A DNA stretch of 64,000 nucleotides from Longimicrobiales bacterium. GTDB lineage: Bacteria; Gemmatimonadota; Gemmatimonadetes; Longimicrobiales; Gaopeijiaceae. Positions 37,509 through 46,416 of this stretch are shown here, in pieces. Position 1 is the stretch's first letter. Each line of letters starts with the position of its first letter. Location: contig OX638356.1 of assembly GCA_951813395.1 (NCBI GenBank), positions 1,343,340-1,407,339 of the forward strand, in the 5' to 3' direction. The translations under genes and the position numbers were made by a program. The notes below the pieces were generated by a model. It saw nothing but the letters and a program-made list of their open reading frames with translations. It was not told the origin of the DNA and did not search any database.

Positions 37509-39094
37509 TGCGGGCCGCGGTTGGCGTAACGCTGCGCCCGTGCCTGCTGGCGGCGGTGTCAGGCGTTCTCGTGGGCGCGACCTTCTCGCCACATGGAGGT
37601 CCGGTCCTGCCCTTCCTGGCCTTCGCTCCCCTGGCGTTCGCGCTGGGCGCCAATGCGCCGCCCTTTGCCGTGGGCTTCGTGAGCGCGGCGATTGCCCATG
37701 GAATTGGCCTCTACTGGATGGTCCCCGCGCTGTCGTGGAGAACGGTGCTTGCCGTTCCCGTGTACGTCCTCGTGCTCGTGATGATCGGCATTGTCGCCGG
37801 GGCCGCCACCACCGGAGCCGTCAACCTCCATCGATGGAGGCGCTGGCCGCTCCCGCTGTCGCTGGCGATGTGCTGGACGGGTTTCGAATGGACCGCGGCC
37901 CATGTGCCCGGGGTCTCGTATGCCTGGCTGAACGCCGGTGGGTCGCTGGCGTGGTATCCCACCGCCGCCGCCGGGGCGGAGCTGGCGGGTGCACGGTTGC
38001 TCACGGTCTGGACCGTCGCCTGCGGGGCGGTGGCTGCCGAGGCCGCGAAGAGCGGCTGGAGGGAGGGGTTGCGGGGGACACCGGGCCGAATGCTTCTGCT
38101 GGCGGGGCTGGTGGGCATTCCACTTGCGCTCGGCAGCGTCCGCCAGAGGGGTCTCGCCGCGGACGACCCGCTGTTGCGGGTGGCGATGGTACAGGCCGGC
38201 CACGGCAACGTGGCCGAGGGGGGCGAGGACGGCGGGCGACCGGAGGCGACGGAGGGTCTGGCGAGGTGGGTCGAACCGCTCCGCGCGCTTCGCGAGACCC
38301 GGCACTTCGACATTGCGGTGTTCCCGGAGCGGTACGTGGCGGCGACGCTCCGGGACCCGGCCGGTGGCAGGATGTCGGCGGCGGGCCGGGAAGCGGCGGG
38401 ATTCGCGACCGAGCTCGGCGTACCGCTGCTGTTGGGCGCGCTTGACGGCGAGGTTGCGGATACGGGCATCGACACGCTCTGGTACAATGCAGCCTTCGCG
38501 TTGCTGCCGGACGGTACGCTGCCCCGTGCATACCGCAAGCGCCGTCTTGTGCCGGGGCTGGAAGGGACAGGCCTGGTCGGAGACGCGTTTGGAGCCCGGA
38601 ACCGGGGCTATGCCGTGGGTCGCGAAACGGTGCCGCTGGCCATGGGCGGGAATACCGTCGGCGCCATGGTCTGCTACGACTCGGCCTATGCGGAGACCGC
38701 ACGGGCCCTTGTCCGTGGCGGGGCGGAGTGGCTCGCCGTGCTGTCCAACGACGACTGGCTGGACCCCGAGCTGCCCTTGCGCGTGACCTGGGCCTATTGG
38801 CAGCACGCCACGCACGGCCGCCTGCGGGCCATCGAGAACCGGATCGGCCTGGTCCAGGTCGCATCCACGGGGTACACGTTCGCGGTAATGCCGGACGGGA
38901 CCGGTCCCGAGTCCTTGCTACGGCCGGCTGCGGAAGACATTGCGGTCGCCGGCGTAGGCCGGAGGGTCGTCACGACCCTGTTCACGCGGATCGGGGATAT
39001 CCTGGGTCTCGCGTGCTTTTTCGCTCTCGCCGCGGGACTGTTCACACGCAGTCCGCGGAACGGGAATCTCCCGGTGCCGGGAACCCGTCATTAG
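37508..39094 (+). CDS. lnt: Apolipoprotein N-acyltransferase
   Basis: Lnt adds the third acyl chain to the N-terminal Cys of lipoproteins. The 528 residues show about seven hydrophobic segments in the first 220, then a nitrilase-like periplasmic domain. The catalytic triad is visible as E274 (AVFPERYV), K344 (AYRKRRLVP) and C389 (AMVCYDSAY), followed by LAVLSNDDWL and a final membrane helix. The start is at the TGATG overlap. It fits the unusually large number of lipoproteins in this window. Confidence 0.93.
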   Translation: MRAAVGVTLRPCLLAAVSGVLVGATFSPHGGPVLPFLAFAPLAFALGANAPPFAVGFVSAAIAHGIGLYWMVPALSWRTVLAVPVYVLVLVMIGIVAGAATTGAVNLHRWRRWPLPLSLAMCWTGFEWTAAHVPGVSYAWLNAGGSLAWYPTAAAGAELAGARLLTVWTVACGAVAAEAAKSGWREGLRGTPGRMLLLAGLVGIPLALGSVRQRGLAADDPLLRVAMVQAGHGNVAEGGEDGGRPEATEGLARWVEPLRALRETRHFDIAVFPERYVAATLRDPAGGRMSAAGREAAGFATELGVPLLLGALDGEVADTGIDTLWYNAAFALLPDGTLPRAYRKRRLVPGLEGTGLVGDAFGARNRGYAVGRETVPLAMGGNTVGAMVCYDSAYAETARALVRGGAEWLAVLSNDDWLDPELPLRVTWAYWQHATHGRLRAIENRIGLVQVASTGYTFAVMPDGTGPESLLRPAAEDIAVAGVGRRVVTTLFTRIGDILGLACFFALAAGLFTRSPRNGNLPVPGTRH

Positions 39095-39127
39095 TTTTCC
39101 TCTTTCCCCTTCACGAAGAGCCGGTTC

Positions 39128-39613
39128 ATGCTGGACGAAATCAAGGCCAGGATCTCCGAGGAGGTCGAGGCGCTAACCCGCGAACTCAACGTCGAACTGC
39201 CGGACAGGATCCAGAAGGCAGTCGAACTGGGCGACCTGCGCGAGAACTCCGAATACAAGTCCGCGCTGGAGCGCCAGCAGTTCGTTCAGGCGAGGATCGC
39301 GCACCTCGCGGGTCGCATGGCCGAAATCTCGAAGATCAACGTCGAAGACATGCCCCTGGACCGGGCGGGTTTCGGGTCCACGCTCAGGGTACATGACCTC
39401 GCGCTGGATCGTGAAGTCACCTTTACGATCGTGGCGGGTGACTTCATCGATCTGGAGGCGGGGCACGTCTCGCTGGACTCACCGATCGGGCGAGGATTGA
39501 CTGGCGCCCGGGAAGGCGATGAGGTCACGATCGAGCTGCCGGCGGGCCAGCGGCGGTTCAGGGTCGTGGACTTGTCCACCTTGCCCCGGCAGTTGGCCGA
39601 GGAGAGCACGTAG
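39128..39613 (+). CDS. greA: Transcription elongation factor GreA
   Basis: GreA rescues backtracked RNA polymerase by stimulating transcript cleavage. The 161 residues comprise an N-terminal antiparallel coiled coil with the acidic tip GDLRENSEYKSA, which retains the Asp and Glu that enter the polymerase secondary channel, and a C-terminal FKBP-like domain (LDSPIGRGLTGAREGDEVTIELP). A TAGTTTTC element at 39092-39099 may be a promoter core. Confidence 0.95.
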   Translation: MLDEIKARISEEVEALTRELNVELPDRIQKAVELGDLRENSEYKSALERQQFVQARIAHLAGRMAEISKINVEDMPLDRAGFGSTLRVHDLALDREVTFTIVAGDFIDLEAGHVSLDSPIGRGLTGAREGDEVTIELPAGQRRFRVVDLSTLPRQLAEEST

Positions 39614-39656
39614 CCCTGTTGCCGTCACGTCCGGATGGGCCGCACCGGCGCCCGCG

Positions 39657-42578
39657 TCAATTCCCTTTCAGAATCGACTCGTAGACGATGGGTCGCAACA
39701 AACGGTCGACGGGTGCTCCGCCGAACGGCTGGAGCTGGGTCCAGGCGAAGGCGATGAGTTCCTCCGCCGGATCGATCCAGAAGTAGGTGTTGGCCACGCC
39801 GGACCACCAGTAGGCGCCGTCCTCCTCTTCGGCGGGCACCGCGAAACCCAGTCCGAATCCGGTATCCGCGAGCCCGGGCAGTATCGGGATCAGTTCCTCC
39901 GGCAACTGGTTGCGCGTCATTTCCCGGACCGTCTCCGGCCGTAGCAGCCGCACCCCGTCCACTTCTCCACCGCCGAGCAGCATCCGCGAGAAACGGAGGT
40001 AGTCGGTAGCAGTCGACGTGAGGCCCCCTCCTCCGGAGAACCATGTGGCGGGCCGGGTGAACGCATCGTCGCCGGGCTGCCCCGCGGGTTGCAGGCCCTG
40101 TCTCGAGACCCGGTACATCCGGGTGAATCGGCCGTGCTTTTCGGCAGGCACACGGAACCCGGTATCGTCCATGCCGAGGGGCTCGAAGATGCGCTCCCGG
40201 AAGAAGTCGTCCAGCGACTGGTCCGCCACGACCTCCACGACGCGGCCGAGGACATCGGTGGACATGCTGTAGACCCACCGATCACCCGGATCGTCGACGA
40301 GCGGGAGCGAAGCGATGACGTCGACGCGCCCTTCCAGATCCTGCCGCGATGCCGCAGAGGCGGCGGACAACGCGCGATTGTACATCGAGTCGACCGGACT
40401 GTCGCCGAAGATGCCGTAGGTGAGCCCCGAGGTGTGCGTCAGGAGGTCGCGGATCAGGATGGGACGGTCGGGGGGACGGGTGGCGCCGCCATCGTAGACC
40501 GCGGCATCGGCAAACTCCGGGATGACGCTCGCAAGTTCGTCGTCCAGGGAGAGAAGGCCGTCCTCGACGAGCATCATCGCGGCGACGCTGGTGACGGGCT
40601 TGGTCATCGAGTAGATGCGGAAGATGTCGTCGGGCTCGAGCGGGTCCTCGTCGAGCACGCGCCATCCGTGCGCCTCCCAGTGCACCACCTCGCCGCGCCG
40701 CGCCACCATGGTCATGATCCCGGCGGTGCGATCCGCGTCGATGAACCGTTGCATCGTCGGACCGATCCGGGCCAGAACGTCGCTGGACAGGCCCACGTCC
40801 TCCGGGGCGGCGGTCGTCCGCGCCGCCGCGGCGGCTGGACCCTGCTCGGCGTCCAGCGCGAAGGTCCACATGTAGGGCGCTCCCACCGTGGACACGCGCC
40901 CTGCCGCGACCGACACGTACTGGCGGCCGTCGATCGAGTAGGTGACCGGAGACCCCGCGCCTCCGCCGATGTCCGCGGACCAGAGTTCCTGCCCGGTGCG
41001 GGCGTCGAGAGCCGCCAGGCTGGAGCCCGTGGCCCAGAACACGAGGTTGCCGCCGGTCGTCATCGTGCCGCCGTGACCTCCCTGGGCCGGGACGCGCCAC
41101 ACCTCGCGGTTCTCCGCGGGGTCCCAGCCCAACAGCAGGTTCGCGGGCCCCTTCAACGCCGGCCGTTCCGGACGGCCGCCCGCGTTGCCGCGGGCCGTGC
41201 CGGTGTTCCACCTGCCCTGCTCGTACTCGTACGCGCCGGTCTTCTCGTAGTAGTAGTTGTTGTTGGTCGCGGGCAGGTAGACGAGACCGGTTCCCGGGTT
41301 GAAGGACATGGTGTGCCAGTTGTGGGCGCCGCGCGGCCCGGGCGCCAGGTAGACGCCCCTGCCGGTCATGCCGTACCGCGCGTCCGGCGTCTCGATCGGA
41401 CGCCCGGTCTCCAGGTCCACGCCGGATGCCCAGGTCAGGTCGTCGGCGAAGGCCTCGGCGGAGATGAGTTCTCCGGTGATCCGGTCGACCACGTAGAAGA
41501 AGCCGTTTTTCGGGGCCTGCACGATGACCTGTCGCTCGCGGCCGCCGATCTCGAGGTCCAGGAGCATGAGCGGCTGCGTGGCCGTGTAGTCCCAGTCGTC
41601 GCCCGGTGTCGTCTGGTAGTGCCAGACCACGGAGCCGTCATCGACGTCCAGCGCCATGATGGCCGAGAGGTAGAGGTTGTCCCCGCCACCGGGACTGCGG
41701 TGATCCCGGTTCCAGGGCGATCCGTTCCCCGTGCCGATGTAGAACAGCCCCGCGGACGCGTCGTGGACCATCGCGTCCCACACCGTACCGCCGCCGCCCG
41801 CGACCCACCATTCGCCGGTCCAGGTCTCGGCCGCCGCGCGCATGGCGTCGCTCTCGAATCCCAGCGCGGGGTTTCCGGGCACCGTGTAGGTGCGCCACAG
41901 CTGCTCCCCGGTCCCGGCGTCGTACGCGGTGACATATCCGCGAACCCCGTATTCGGCGCCGCCGTTGCCGATGATCACGGCGCCGCCCGCGACACGGGGC
42001 GCCCCCGTGATCGTGTAGTCCGAGCCGGGCGGGGTGGTCTGCGTGGTCCACCTGACCGATCCGTCGTGCCGGTCGAGCGCCACCAGGCGACCGTCGAGCA
42101 GCGCGGCGTACACGAGGTCGCCGTCCACGGCGACGCCACGGTTGACGTCGCCACAACAGGCGCGAGGCCCGCCGTGGTCGGCATCCGGGATCCCCGGGTC
42201 CCAGCGCCAGATCTCCTCGCCGGTGGCCGCGTCCAGCGCGAAGACGAAGCTGAGTGGGCCGGTGGCGTACAGCACACCGTCCACGACCAGCGGCGTGGCT
42301 TCGAGGCGGGCCCCGATCTTCGGGATTTCCCAGCGCCACGCGAGGCCGAGCCCGCCGACGTTGTCGGTGTTGATCTGGTCGAGCGGGCTGTACCGGGTCT
42401 CGGCCGCGTCGCGCCCGTGCATGGGCCACTGCGAGACTGCCCGGTCGGTGCCGGCCTGTTGTCCGGCAAGCGTCGACCCAGTGGCGTTTGCGACCGCTGC
42501 GAGCATGCCCGCGACCGCGATCAGCGTTGGCATTGTGGGGGCGGTGAGAGGGCGTGGGGCCAGGGAGGTCGGCTTCAT
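39657..42578 (-). CDS. PQQ quinoprotein dehydrogenase fused to a serine beta-lactamase-type hydrolase
   Basis: One uninterrupted 973-residue frame encodes two enzymes. After a signal peptide (LIAVAGMLAAVANATGSTLAGQ), residues about 50-590 are an eight-bladed quinoprotein alcohol dehydrogenase-like propeller with QWPMHGRDAAETRYSPL, the vicinal disulfide pair C141-C142 in ACCGDVNRG, GNGGAEYGVRGYVTAYD, the TTPGDDWDYTA segment with the presumed catalytic Asp, and tryptophan-docking repeats. After an Ala-rich linker, residues about 605-973 form a class C beta-lactamase/esterase-type domain with catalytic S657-MT-K660, Y770 in WVYSMSTDVLG, LLTHTSGLTYG, and a C-terminal WSGVANTYFWIDP strand. It is exported, probably periplasmic. 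It diverges from a cytochrome c gene 116 bases away, a likely electron acceptor. Substrate is unknown. Confidence 0.85.
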   Translation of the reverse strand: MKPTSLAPRPLTAPTMPTLIAVAGMLAAVANATGSTLAGQQAGTDRAVSQWPMHGRDAAETRYSPLDQINTDNVGGLGLAWRWEIPKIGARLEATPLVVDGVLYATGPLSFVFALDAATGEEIWRWDPGIPDADHGGPRACCGDVNRGVAVDGDLVYAALLDGRLVALDRHDGSVRWTTQTTPPGSDYTITGAPRVAGGAVIIGNGGAEYGVRGYVTAYDAGTGEQLWRTYTVPGNPALGFESDAMRAAAETWTGEWWVAGGGGTVWDAMVHDASAGLFYIGTGNGSPWNRDHRSPGGGDNLYLSAIMALDVDDGSVVWHYQTTPGDDWDYTATQPLMLLDLEIGGRERQVIVQAPKNGFFYVVDRITGELISAEAFADDLTWASGVDLETGRPIETPDARYGMTGRGVYLAPGPRGAHNWHTMSFNPGTGLVYLPATNNNYYYEKTGAYEYEQGRWNTGTARGNAGGRPERPALKGPANLLLGWDPAENREVWRVPAQGGHGGTMTTGGNLVFWATGSSLAALDARTGQELWSADIGGGAGSPVTYSIDGRQYVSVAAGRVSTVGAPYMWTFALDAEQGPAAAAARTTAAPEDVGLSSDVLARIGPTMQRFIDADRTAGIMTMVARRGEVVHWEAHGWRVLDEDPLEPDDIFRIYSMTKPVTSVAAMMLVEDGLLSLDDELASVIPEFADAAVYDGGATRPPDRPILIRDLLTHTSGLTYGIFGDSPVDSMYNRALSAASAASRQDLEGRVDVIASLPLVDDPGDRWVYSMSTDVLGRVVEVVADQSLDDFFRERIFEPLGMDDTGFRVPAEKHGRFTRMYRVSRQGLQPAGQPGDDAFTRPATWFSGGGGLTSTATDYLRFSRMLLGGGEVDGVRLLRPETVREMTRNQLPEELIPILPGLADTGFGLGFAVPAEEEDGAYWWSGVANTYFWIDPAEELIAFAWTQLQPFGGAPVDRLLRPIVYESILKGN

Positions 42579-42694
42579 GAGGGTCCCGGTTCGATTGGGT
42601 TCGATGGAGTGGCTTGTGCCCGGATCCGAGCCCGGCGCGGAACAAGATGCGCCGGGTGGCTGGATTCCGCGAGTCGCCGGTATCTTTGAGGCTC

Positions 42695-43306
42695 ATGAGA
42701 ACGAACGACGTGCAGGCCCGCGCTACACCGACATCCCGTGTCCGCCGCGGGGCATGGGCGCGCGCCCCGCTCCCGCTGCCCTTCCTGTGCCTGCTGCCAC
42801 TGCTGGTCGCCTGCGCGGACGGCGGCGACCCGCCCGCCTTCGTGGCGGCTGCCGACGCTCGCCAGCTCATGGTCTCCGTGATCGAGCCCGCCGCCGAAGT
42901 CTACTGGGATGCCGTCGGGGTGATCATGGACGAAGAAGGGACGCACGAGATCGAGCCCCGTACCCCGGAGGAGTGGCAGACCGTTGAAGACGCAGCCTGG
43001 GTTCTGGCCGAGTCGGGCAATCTGCTGTTGCTGGACGATCGTGCGCAGGGCAGGGGGCACTGGATCGCCATGTCGCGATCGATGATCGAAGTCGGCAGGC
43101 GCGCGGTGGACGCTGCGGTCGCGAAGGACCCGCAGGCGGTGTTCGACGTGGGCGCCGAAGTCTACTTCGTGTGCACCGGGTGCCACGCGGTCTACGCTGC
43201 CGAAACGCTGCGTCCGAACGCCCTTCCGGCCGCGGAGTCCGGAGATTCCGCTTCCGGCGCGCCCGCGGACGGCGACCCCCACACACCGGATCCACGCCGC
43301 CCGTGA
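42695..43306 (+). CDS. c-type cytochrome lipoprotein
   Basis: The 203-residue protein has a signal ending in LLPLLVACADGG (lipobox) and one haem c site, C160-TGC-H164, in YFVCTGCHAVYA near the C-terminus. The arrangement, a helical N-terminal part with VYWDAVGVIMDEEG and a late CxxCH, resembles cytochrome c' -like four-helix proteins. It could accept electrons from the divergent quinoprotein fusion. ATG 42695 is chosen because it gives a compact basic N-region; a TATCTTTGAG element begins only 14 bases upstream, so the transcript leader would be very short. It overlaps the next gene by 4 bases. Confidence 0.8.
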   Translation: MRTNDVQARATPTSRVRRGAWARAPLPLPFLCLLPLLVACADGGDPPAFVAAADARQLMVSVIEPAAEVYWDAVGVIMDEEGTHEIEPRTPEEWQTVEDAAWVLAESGNLLLLDDRAQGRGHWIAMSRSMIEVGRRAVDAAVAKDPQAVFDVGAEVYFVCTGCHAVYAAETLRPNALPAAESGDSASGAPADGDPHTPDPRRP

Positions 43307-43860
43307 TCGAGCGCTTGCTGGGCTGGCTGGGAGAGACCCCCTGGAGCGTCGCGCTCCTGGAGTCGCTGTACGCGTGGCCGCTGGTGGAATCGACACACGT
43401 CCTTGCGCTGGGCCTGTTCGTCGGCACGACCGCCATGATGGACCTCCGCCTGGTGGGCATCGCGTTTCGCGGGGTTCCGGTCCAGGCCTTCACGGGACGC
43501 CTCCTGCCGTGGACGCACATCGGCTTCGCGATCATTGCCGCGACGGGCGTGCTCCTCTTCTACTCGCAGCCGCTGCGCTACTACCACAACGTGTTCTTTC
43601 GCGTGAAGGTCCTGGTGCTGATCGCGGCCGGGATCAACGCGTTCGTCTTCCACCGGCGCGCACACCGGAATGCCGCGAAATGGGGAGCTGACGCCGTACC
43701 GCCCCGGGCGGTGCGCGCAGCGGGGGCGGTTTCGCTGGCGGCCTGGACGGTGGTCGTCGTGACCGGCCGCCTGATCGCGTACAACTGGTTCGACTGTGAC
43801 CTTCAGCCGCAGCCGGACTGGGTGAACTGGGCAGCGGGCTGCGCGGTCGGGTCGGAGTAG
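43303..43860 (+). CDS. DUF6644-like membrane protein (first paralogue)
   Basis: This 185-residue integral membrane protein starts at the GTGA overlap with the cytochrome gene. It has four hydrophobic segments; the second carries MMDLRLVGIAF, and the third and fourth contain THIGFAIIAATGVLLFYSQPLRYYHNVFFRVKVL. The pattern fits the DUF6644 family of unknown function. Conserved His and Arg residues near the membrane faces could ligate haem b or bind quinone, but that is speculation. A second copy follows 41 bases later. Confidence 0.65.
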   Translation: MIERLLGWLGETPWSVALLESLYAWPLVESTHVLALGLFVGTTAMMDLRLVGIAFRGVPVQAFTGRLLPWTHIGFAIIAATGVLLFYSQPLRYYHNVFFRVKVLVLIAAGINAFVFHRRAHRNAAKWGADAVPPRAVRAAGAVSLAAWTVVVVTGRLIAYNWFDCDLQPQPDWVNWAAGCAVGSE

Positions 43861-43901
43861 ACATCGTGCCCGCGGTCGTTTCCGGAGTTGCGGAGTAGCC
43901 C

Positions 43902-44372
43902 ATGCTGGAGCCCTTCTTCCGCTGGTGCGAGTCCACCCTGATCGGCAGCGCCGTCGCCGAATCCGTCTGGGCGTTCCCGATCCTGGCGGCGCTCCACCTG
44001 CTGGGACTCTGCGTGCTCGGAGGGGCGCTGCTGGTGGTCGACCTGAGGCTGCTGGGCGCCGGACTTACCGGGCAGCCCGTCGCCCGGCTCGCACGGAGTG
44101 CGCGACGGTGGCTGATCACGGGTCTGTTGACAATGGTCGCCACGGGGATCCCGCTCTTCCTGTCGGAGGCGATCAAGGCGTACTACAACACCTCATTCTG
44201 GGTGAAGATGATCACGCTCCCCGTCGCGCTCCTCTTCACCTTCGCGGTGCGCGAGCGCGTTGCCCGCGAGGAGGGCGGGGACCCCGGCGTACGCGGCAAG
44301 GTCGTGGGCGCGGTGTCGCTGGCCCTGTGGTTCACCGTCGCGGCTGCGGGGCGCTGGATCGGGTTTTCGTGA
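43902..44372 (+). CDS. DUF6644-like membrane protein (second paralogue)
   Basis: The 156-residue membrane protein is a diverged duplicate of the preceding gene product: VVDLRLLGAGL aligns with MMDLRLVGIAF, and ITGLLTMVATGIPLFLSEAIKAYYNTSFWVKM aligns with the third and fourth segments of the first copy. With the upstream cytochrome they make a three-gene unit, possibly a membrane electron-transfer module for the quinoprotein across the divergent promoter. No direct functional motif is seen. Confidence 0.65.
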   Translation: MLEPFFRWCESTLIGSAVAESVWAFPILAALHLLGLCVLGGALLVVDLRLLGAGLTGQPVARLARSARRWLITGLLTMVATGIPLFLSEAIKAYYNTSFWVKMITLPVALLFTFAVRERVAREEGGDPGVRGKVVGAVSLALWFTVAAAGRWIGFS

Positions 44373-44407
44373 GAGCTCTTGCGGATTCCCGGCATACTGG
44401 AGCTTCG

Positions 44408-45730
44408 ATGGGCGATTCCCGGGAGGATTCGAGGAAGAACCACAAACGTAGCGAAGGGGTGGCCAGGGCAAGAGTGCGCTCACTGATCTCCGCGATTGCT
44501 CTGTTCCTTTGCGTCCTTTGCGCGCCGGTATCGATAAGCGCGCAGGTCGTGTGCCCGACACCGTGGCGATTAGATGAAGTCCTGCGGATCGGCTCTCGAG
44601 AGAGCGGGCACCTGTTTGGAAACATCAACGATCTCGCGGTCGGGCCTGACAGCGTCCTCTATGTCGCACAAGCCATGGTGCCCGCAGTCAAGGTTTTCTC
44701 ATTCGATGGCCGGTTTCTACGGGAGATCGGCCGGGCGGGACAGGGACCAGGTGACATCTCCGGCGCGGCCTCCGGAGTGGGGTGGATCGGAGACACTCTT
44801 TGGATAGCCGACCGAAGCCGTATCCAGCTGTTCACCACGAGCGAACGCGTGCCGGACGAGGTTATACAGTTCACCATGCCCGTGCCCGGGGAAGGAACGC
44901 GCCTGACGCCTGGCCGAATGCTCGCGGACGGAACATTGGTGGCGGGGCGCCGCAGCATCACTGACTGGAGAGCCTGGTTGACCGCATCGTCGCTCCCTCT
45001 ACGCCGCCTGTCACGATCAGGAGAGGTCATCGACACGTTGGCGATCGTCGATTGGTCGAGCAACGCCGTAGAGTATGAGGCGGACCCCGGTCGACCGTGG
45101 CTTGCCATACACCCGCTCAAGGACCTGCCGACTCATGGACTCAACGAATACCTGACGACACCCAGGCCCGACGGCTCCGCAGTGGTGCAGGTGGCGAAAG
45201 TGAATGAAGACGGAACTCCGCCTTCGTTTGACATCCTGGTGATCTCAATCGGTGGAGACACTCTCTTGCATCGAGCGGTCGAGTACGAACCGCGCGAAGT
45301 TACTTCCGCGATGGAGAGCCGCCTTGCGGACGAATTCACGGCAGTGGTGGTCGGGGATCAAATAAGCCCATCCCTGCGAGCCCCCATGAGCGAAACGACG
45401 CGCTCGCGCCGACGCCGTGCGGCTCGCAGCGCGTTCTGGGTTCCGGAATACCATCCTCCGGTCAGGGAGGTAGTAGCCGGAACGGATGGGACTATCTGGT
45501 TGCTACGAGAGATGCGTGAGGACCGTGTCGATGTCTGGGAGATCTACGATTCGGATGGAACGCTAGTGGCCAGGGTCGAGGTTGAACAGGGTCGCATATT
45601 CGGAAAACCTTGGCGTCCTCGTCTCGGCATTGTCCTCGCGAGCCGTAACGAGGTCTGGGGCACCACGTTCGACGAGTTCTCTGTTCCATACATTCACCGC
45701 TACCGCGTTGATCAAACATGCGCGCGTTAG
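44408..45730 (+). CDS. Secreted six-bladed beta-propeller protein
   Basis: The 440-residue product has a polar N-terminus, a signal helix (SLISAIALFLCVLCAPVSISAQ) and NHL/6-bladed propeller repeats (NDLAVGPDSVLYVAQAMVPAVKVFSFDGRFLREIGRAGQGPG, GVGWIGDTLWIADRSRIQLF, VVAGTDGTIWLLREMREDRVDVWEIYDSDG). Such propellers are numerous in Gemmatimonadota and are presumed binding proteins. Base composition is clearly lower in G+C than its neighbours: three sampled 60-base rows give 65, 57 and 55 percent. It is convergent with the DUF6152 operon. Confidence 0.7.
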   Translation: MGDSREDSRKNHKRSEGVARARVRSLISAIALFLCVLCAPVSISAQVVCPTPWRLDEVLRIGSRESGHLFGNINDLAVGPDSVLYVAQAMVPAVKVFSFDGRFLREIGRAGQGPGDISGAASGVGWIGDTLWIADRSRIQLFTTSERVPDEVIQFTMPVPGEGTRLTPGRMLADGTLVAGRRSITDWRAWLTASSLPLRRLSRSGEVIDTLAIVDWSSNAVEYEADPGRPWLAIHPLKDLPTHGLNEYLTTPRPDGSAVVQVAKVNEDGTPPSFDILVISIGGDTLLHRAVEYEPREVTSAMESRLADEFTAVVVGDQISPSLRAPMSETTRSRRRRAARSAFWVPEYHPPVREVVAGTDGTIWLLREMREDRVDVWEIYDSDGTLVARVEVEQGRIFGKPWRPRLGIVLASRNEVWGTTFDEFSVPYIHRYRVDQTCAR

Positions 45731-45947
45731 GAGATGTCGAGTTCCAATCGCGGCACCCAGGCCGCCACGGGGGAGGTCATCGCTCGAACCCTCCCTCGCC
45801 ACGCTCGGGGCCGCGGGGCCGGGGCGGCCGGGGAGATGCGTGCTACGCTCCGACCGCGCACCCGCTCGACAACCCTGTCGACAAGGGTCGACCGGGTTGA
45901 CCAGGCCAGCAGCAGCGGCCCCAAAGGGCCAGCAAGCCCCACCCAAA

Positions 45948-45968
45948 TGCTAGCAGTCAGTGCTAGCA
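45948..45968 (-). terminator. Hairpin between convergent units
   Basis: TGCTAGCA occurs twice (45948-45955 and 45961-45968) around GTCAG. The copies form an 8-bp stem, and each is itself palindromic. On the minus strand the stem begins at the stop of the DUF6152 gene and is followed by TTTGGG, so it may end that operon; on the plus strand it would end the propeller message. Confidence 0.5.
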
Positions 45969-46412
45969 CCGCCCCCGTTCCCGTCTCGCCTTCAGCAGCT
46001 CCTCGTCGTACGGCGCCCCCGTGCCCGATGACCCCAGGAAGATCTTGCTCCCGTCCGTGAAGGTCACGTCACGGCCGTTGGCGCGCTTCAGCGAGTGGTC
46101 CTTGGCCTGGTATCCGTCAACGATGATCTCGGTGCCTGGCTGCAGGCAATCGCGCCGGAGCCCCCGCCGCAACAAAACGTTCGGCGTGCCTCCCTCGACC
46201 GCCCACACCTCGGTCGCGCCGTCCTCGTTCTCGATCTCCAGGTGGATCCAGGTGTGCGGATTCACCCACTCCAGCTTGACGATCTTCCCCTGCAGCCGCA
46301 CCGGCGCATTGCGGTCGAACTCGGCTCCGAAGGCGTGATGCGCCACCAGGGGCACTGCCACACCCGCCAGCAGGGCAACGGCGCCGGTCACCATCGTCCA
46401 GGTCCTTCGCAT
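45963..46412 (-). CDS. DUF6152 secreted protein
   Basis: This 149-residue exported protein belongs to the DUF6152 family. It has a signal peptide (VTGAVALLAGVAVPLVAHHAFGAEF) and the family core VRLQGKIVKLEWVNPHTWIHLEI, with AVEGGTPNVLLRRGL. The fold is probably a small OB-like beta barrel. DUF6152 genes are often found beside secreted proteins of the kind upstream. It is the last gene of the minus-strand quinohaemoprotein operon, 4 bases after its neighbour. Confidence 0.8.
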   Translation of the reverse strand: MRRTWTMVTGAVALLAGVAVPLVAHHAFGAEFDRNAPVRLQGKIVKLEWVNPHTWIHLEIENEDGATEVWAVEGGTPNVLLRRGLRRDCLQPGTEIIVDGYQAKDHSLKRANGRDVTFTDGSKIFLGSSGTGAPYDEELLKARRERGRC

Positions 46413-46416
46413 GGTC

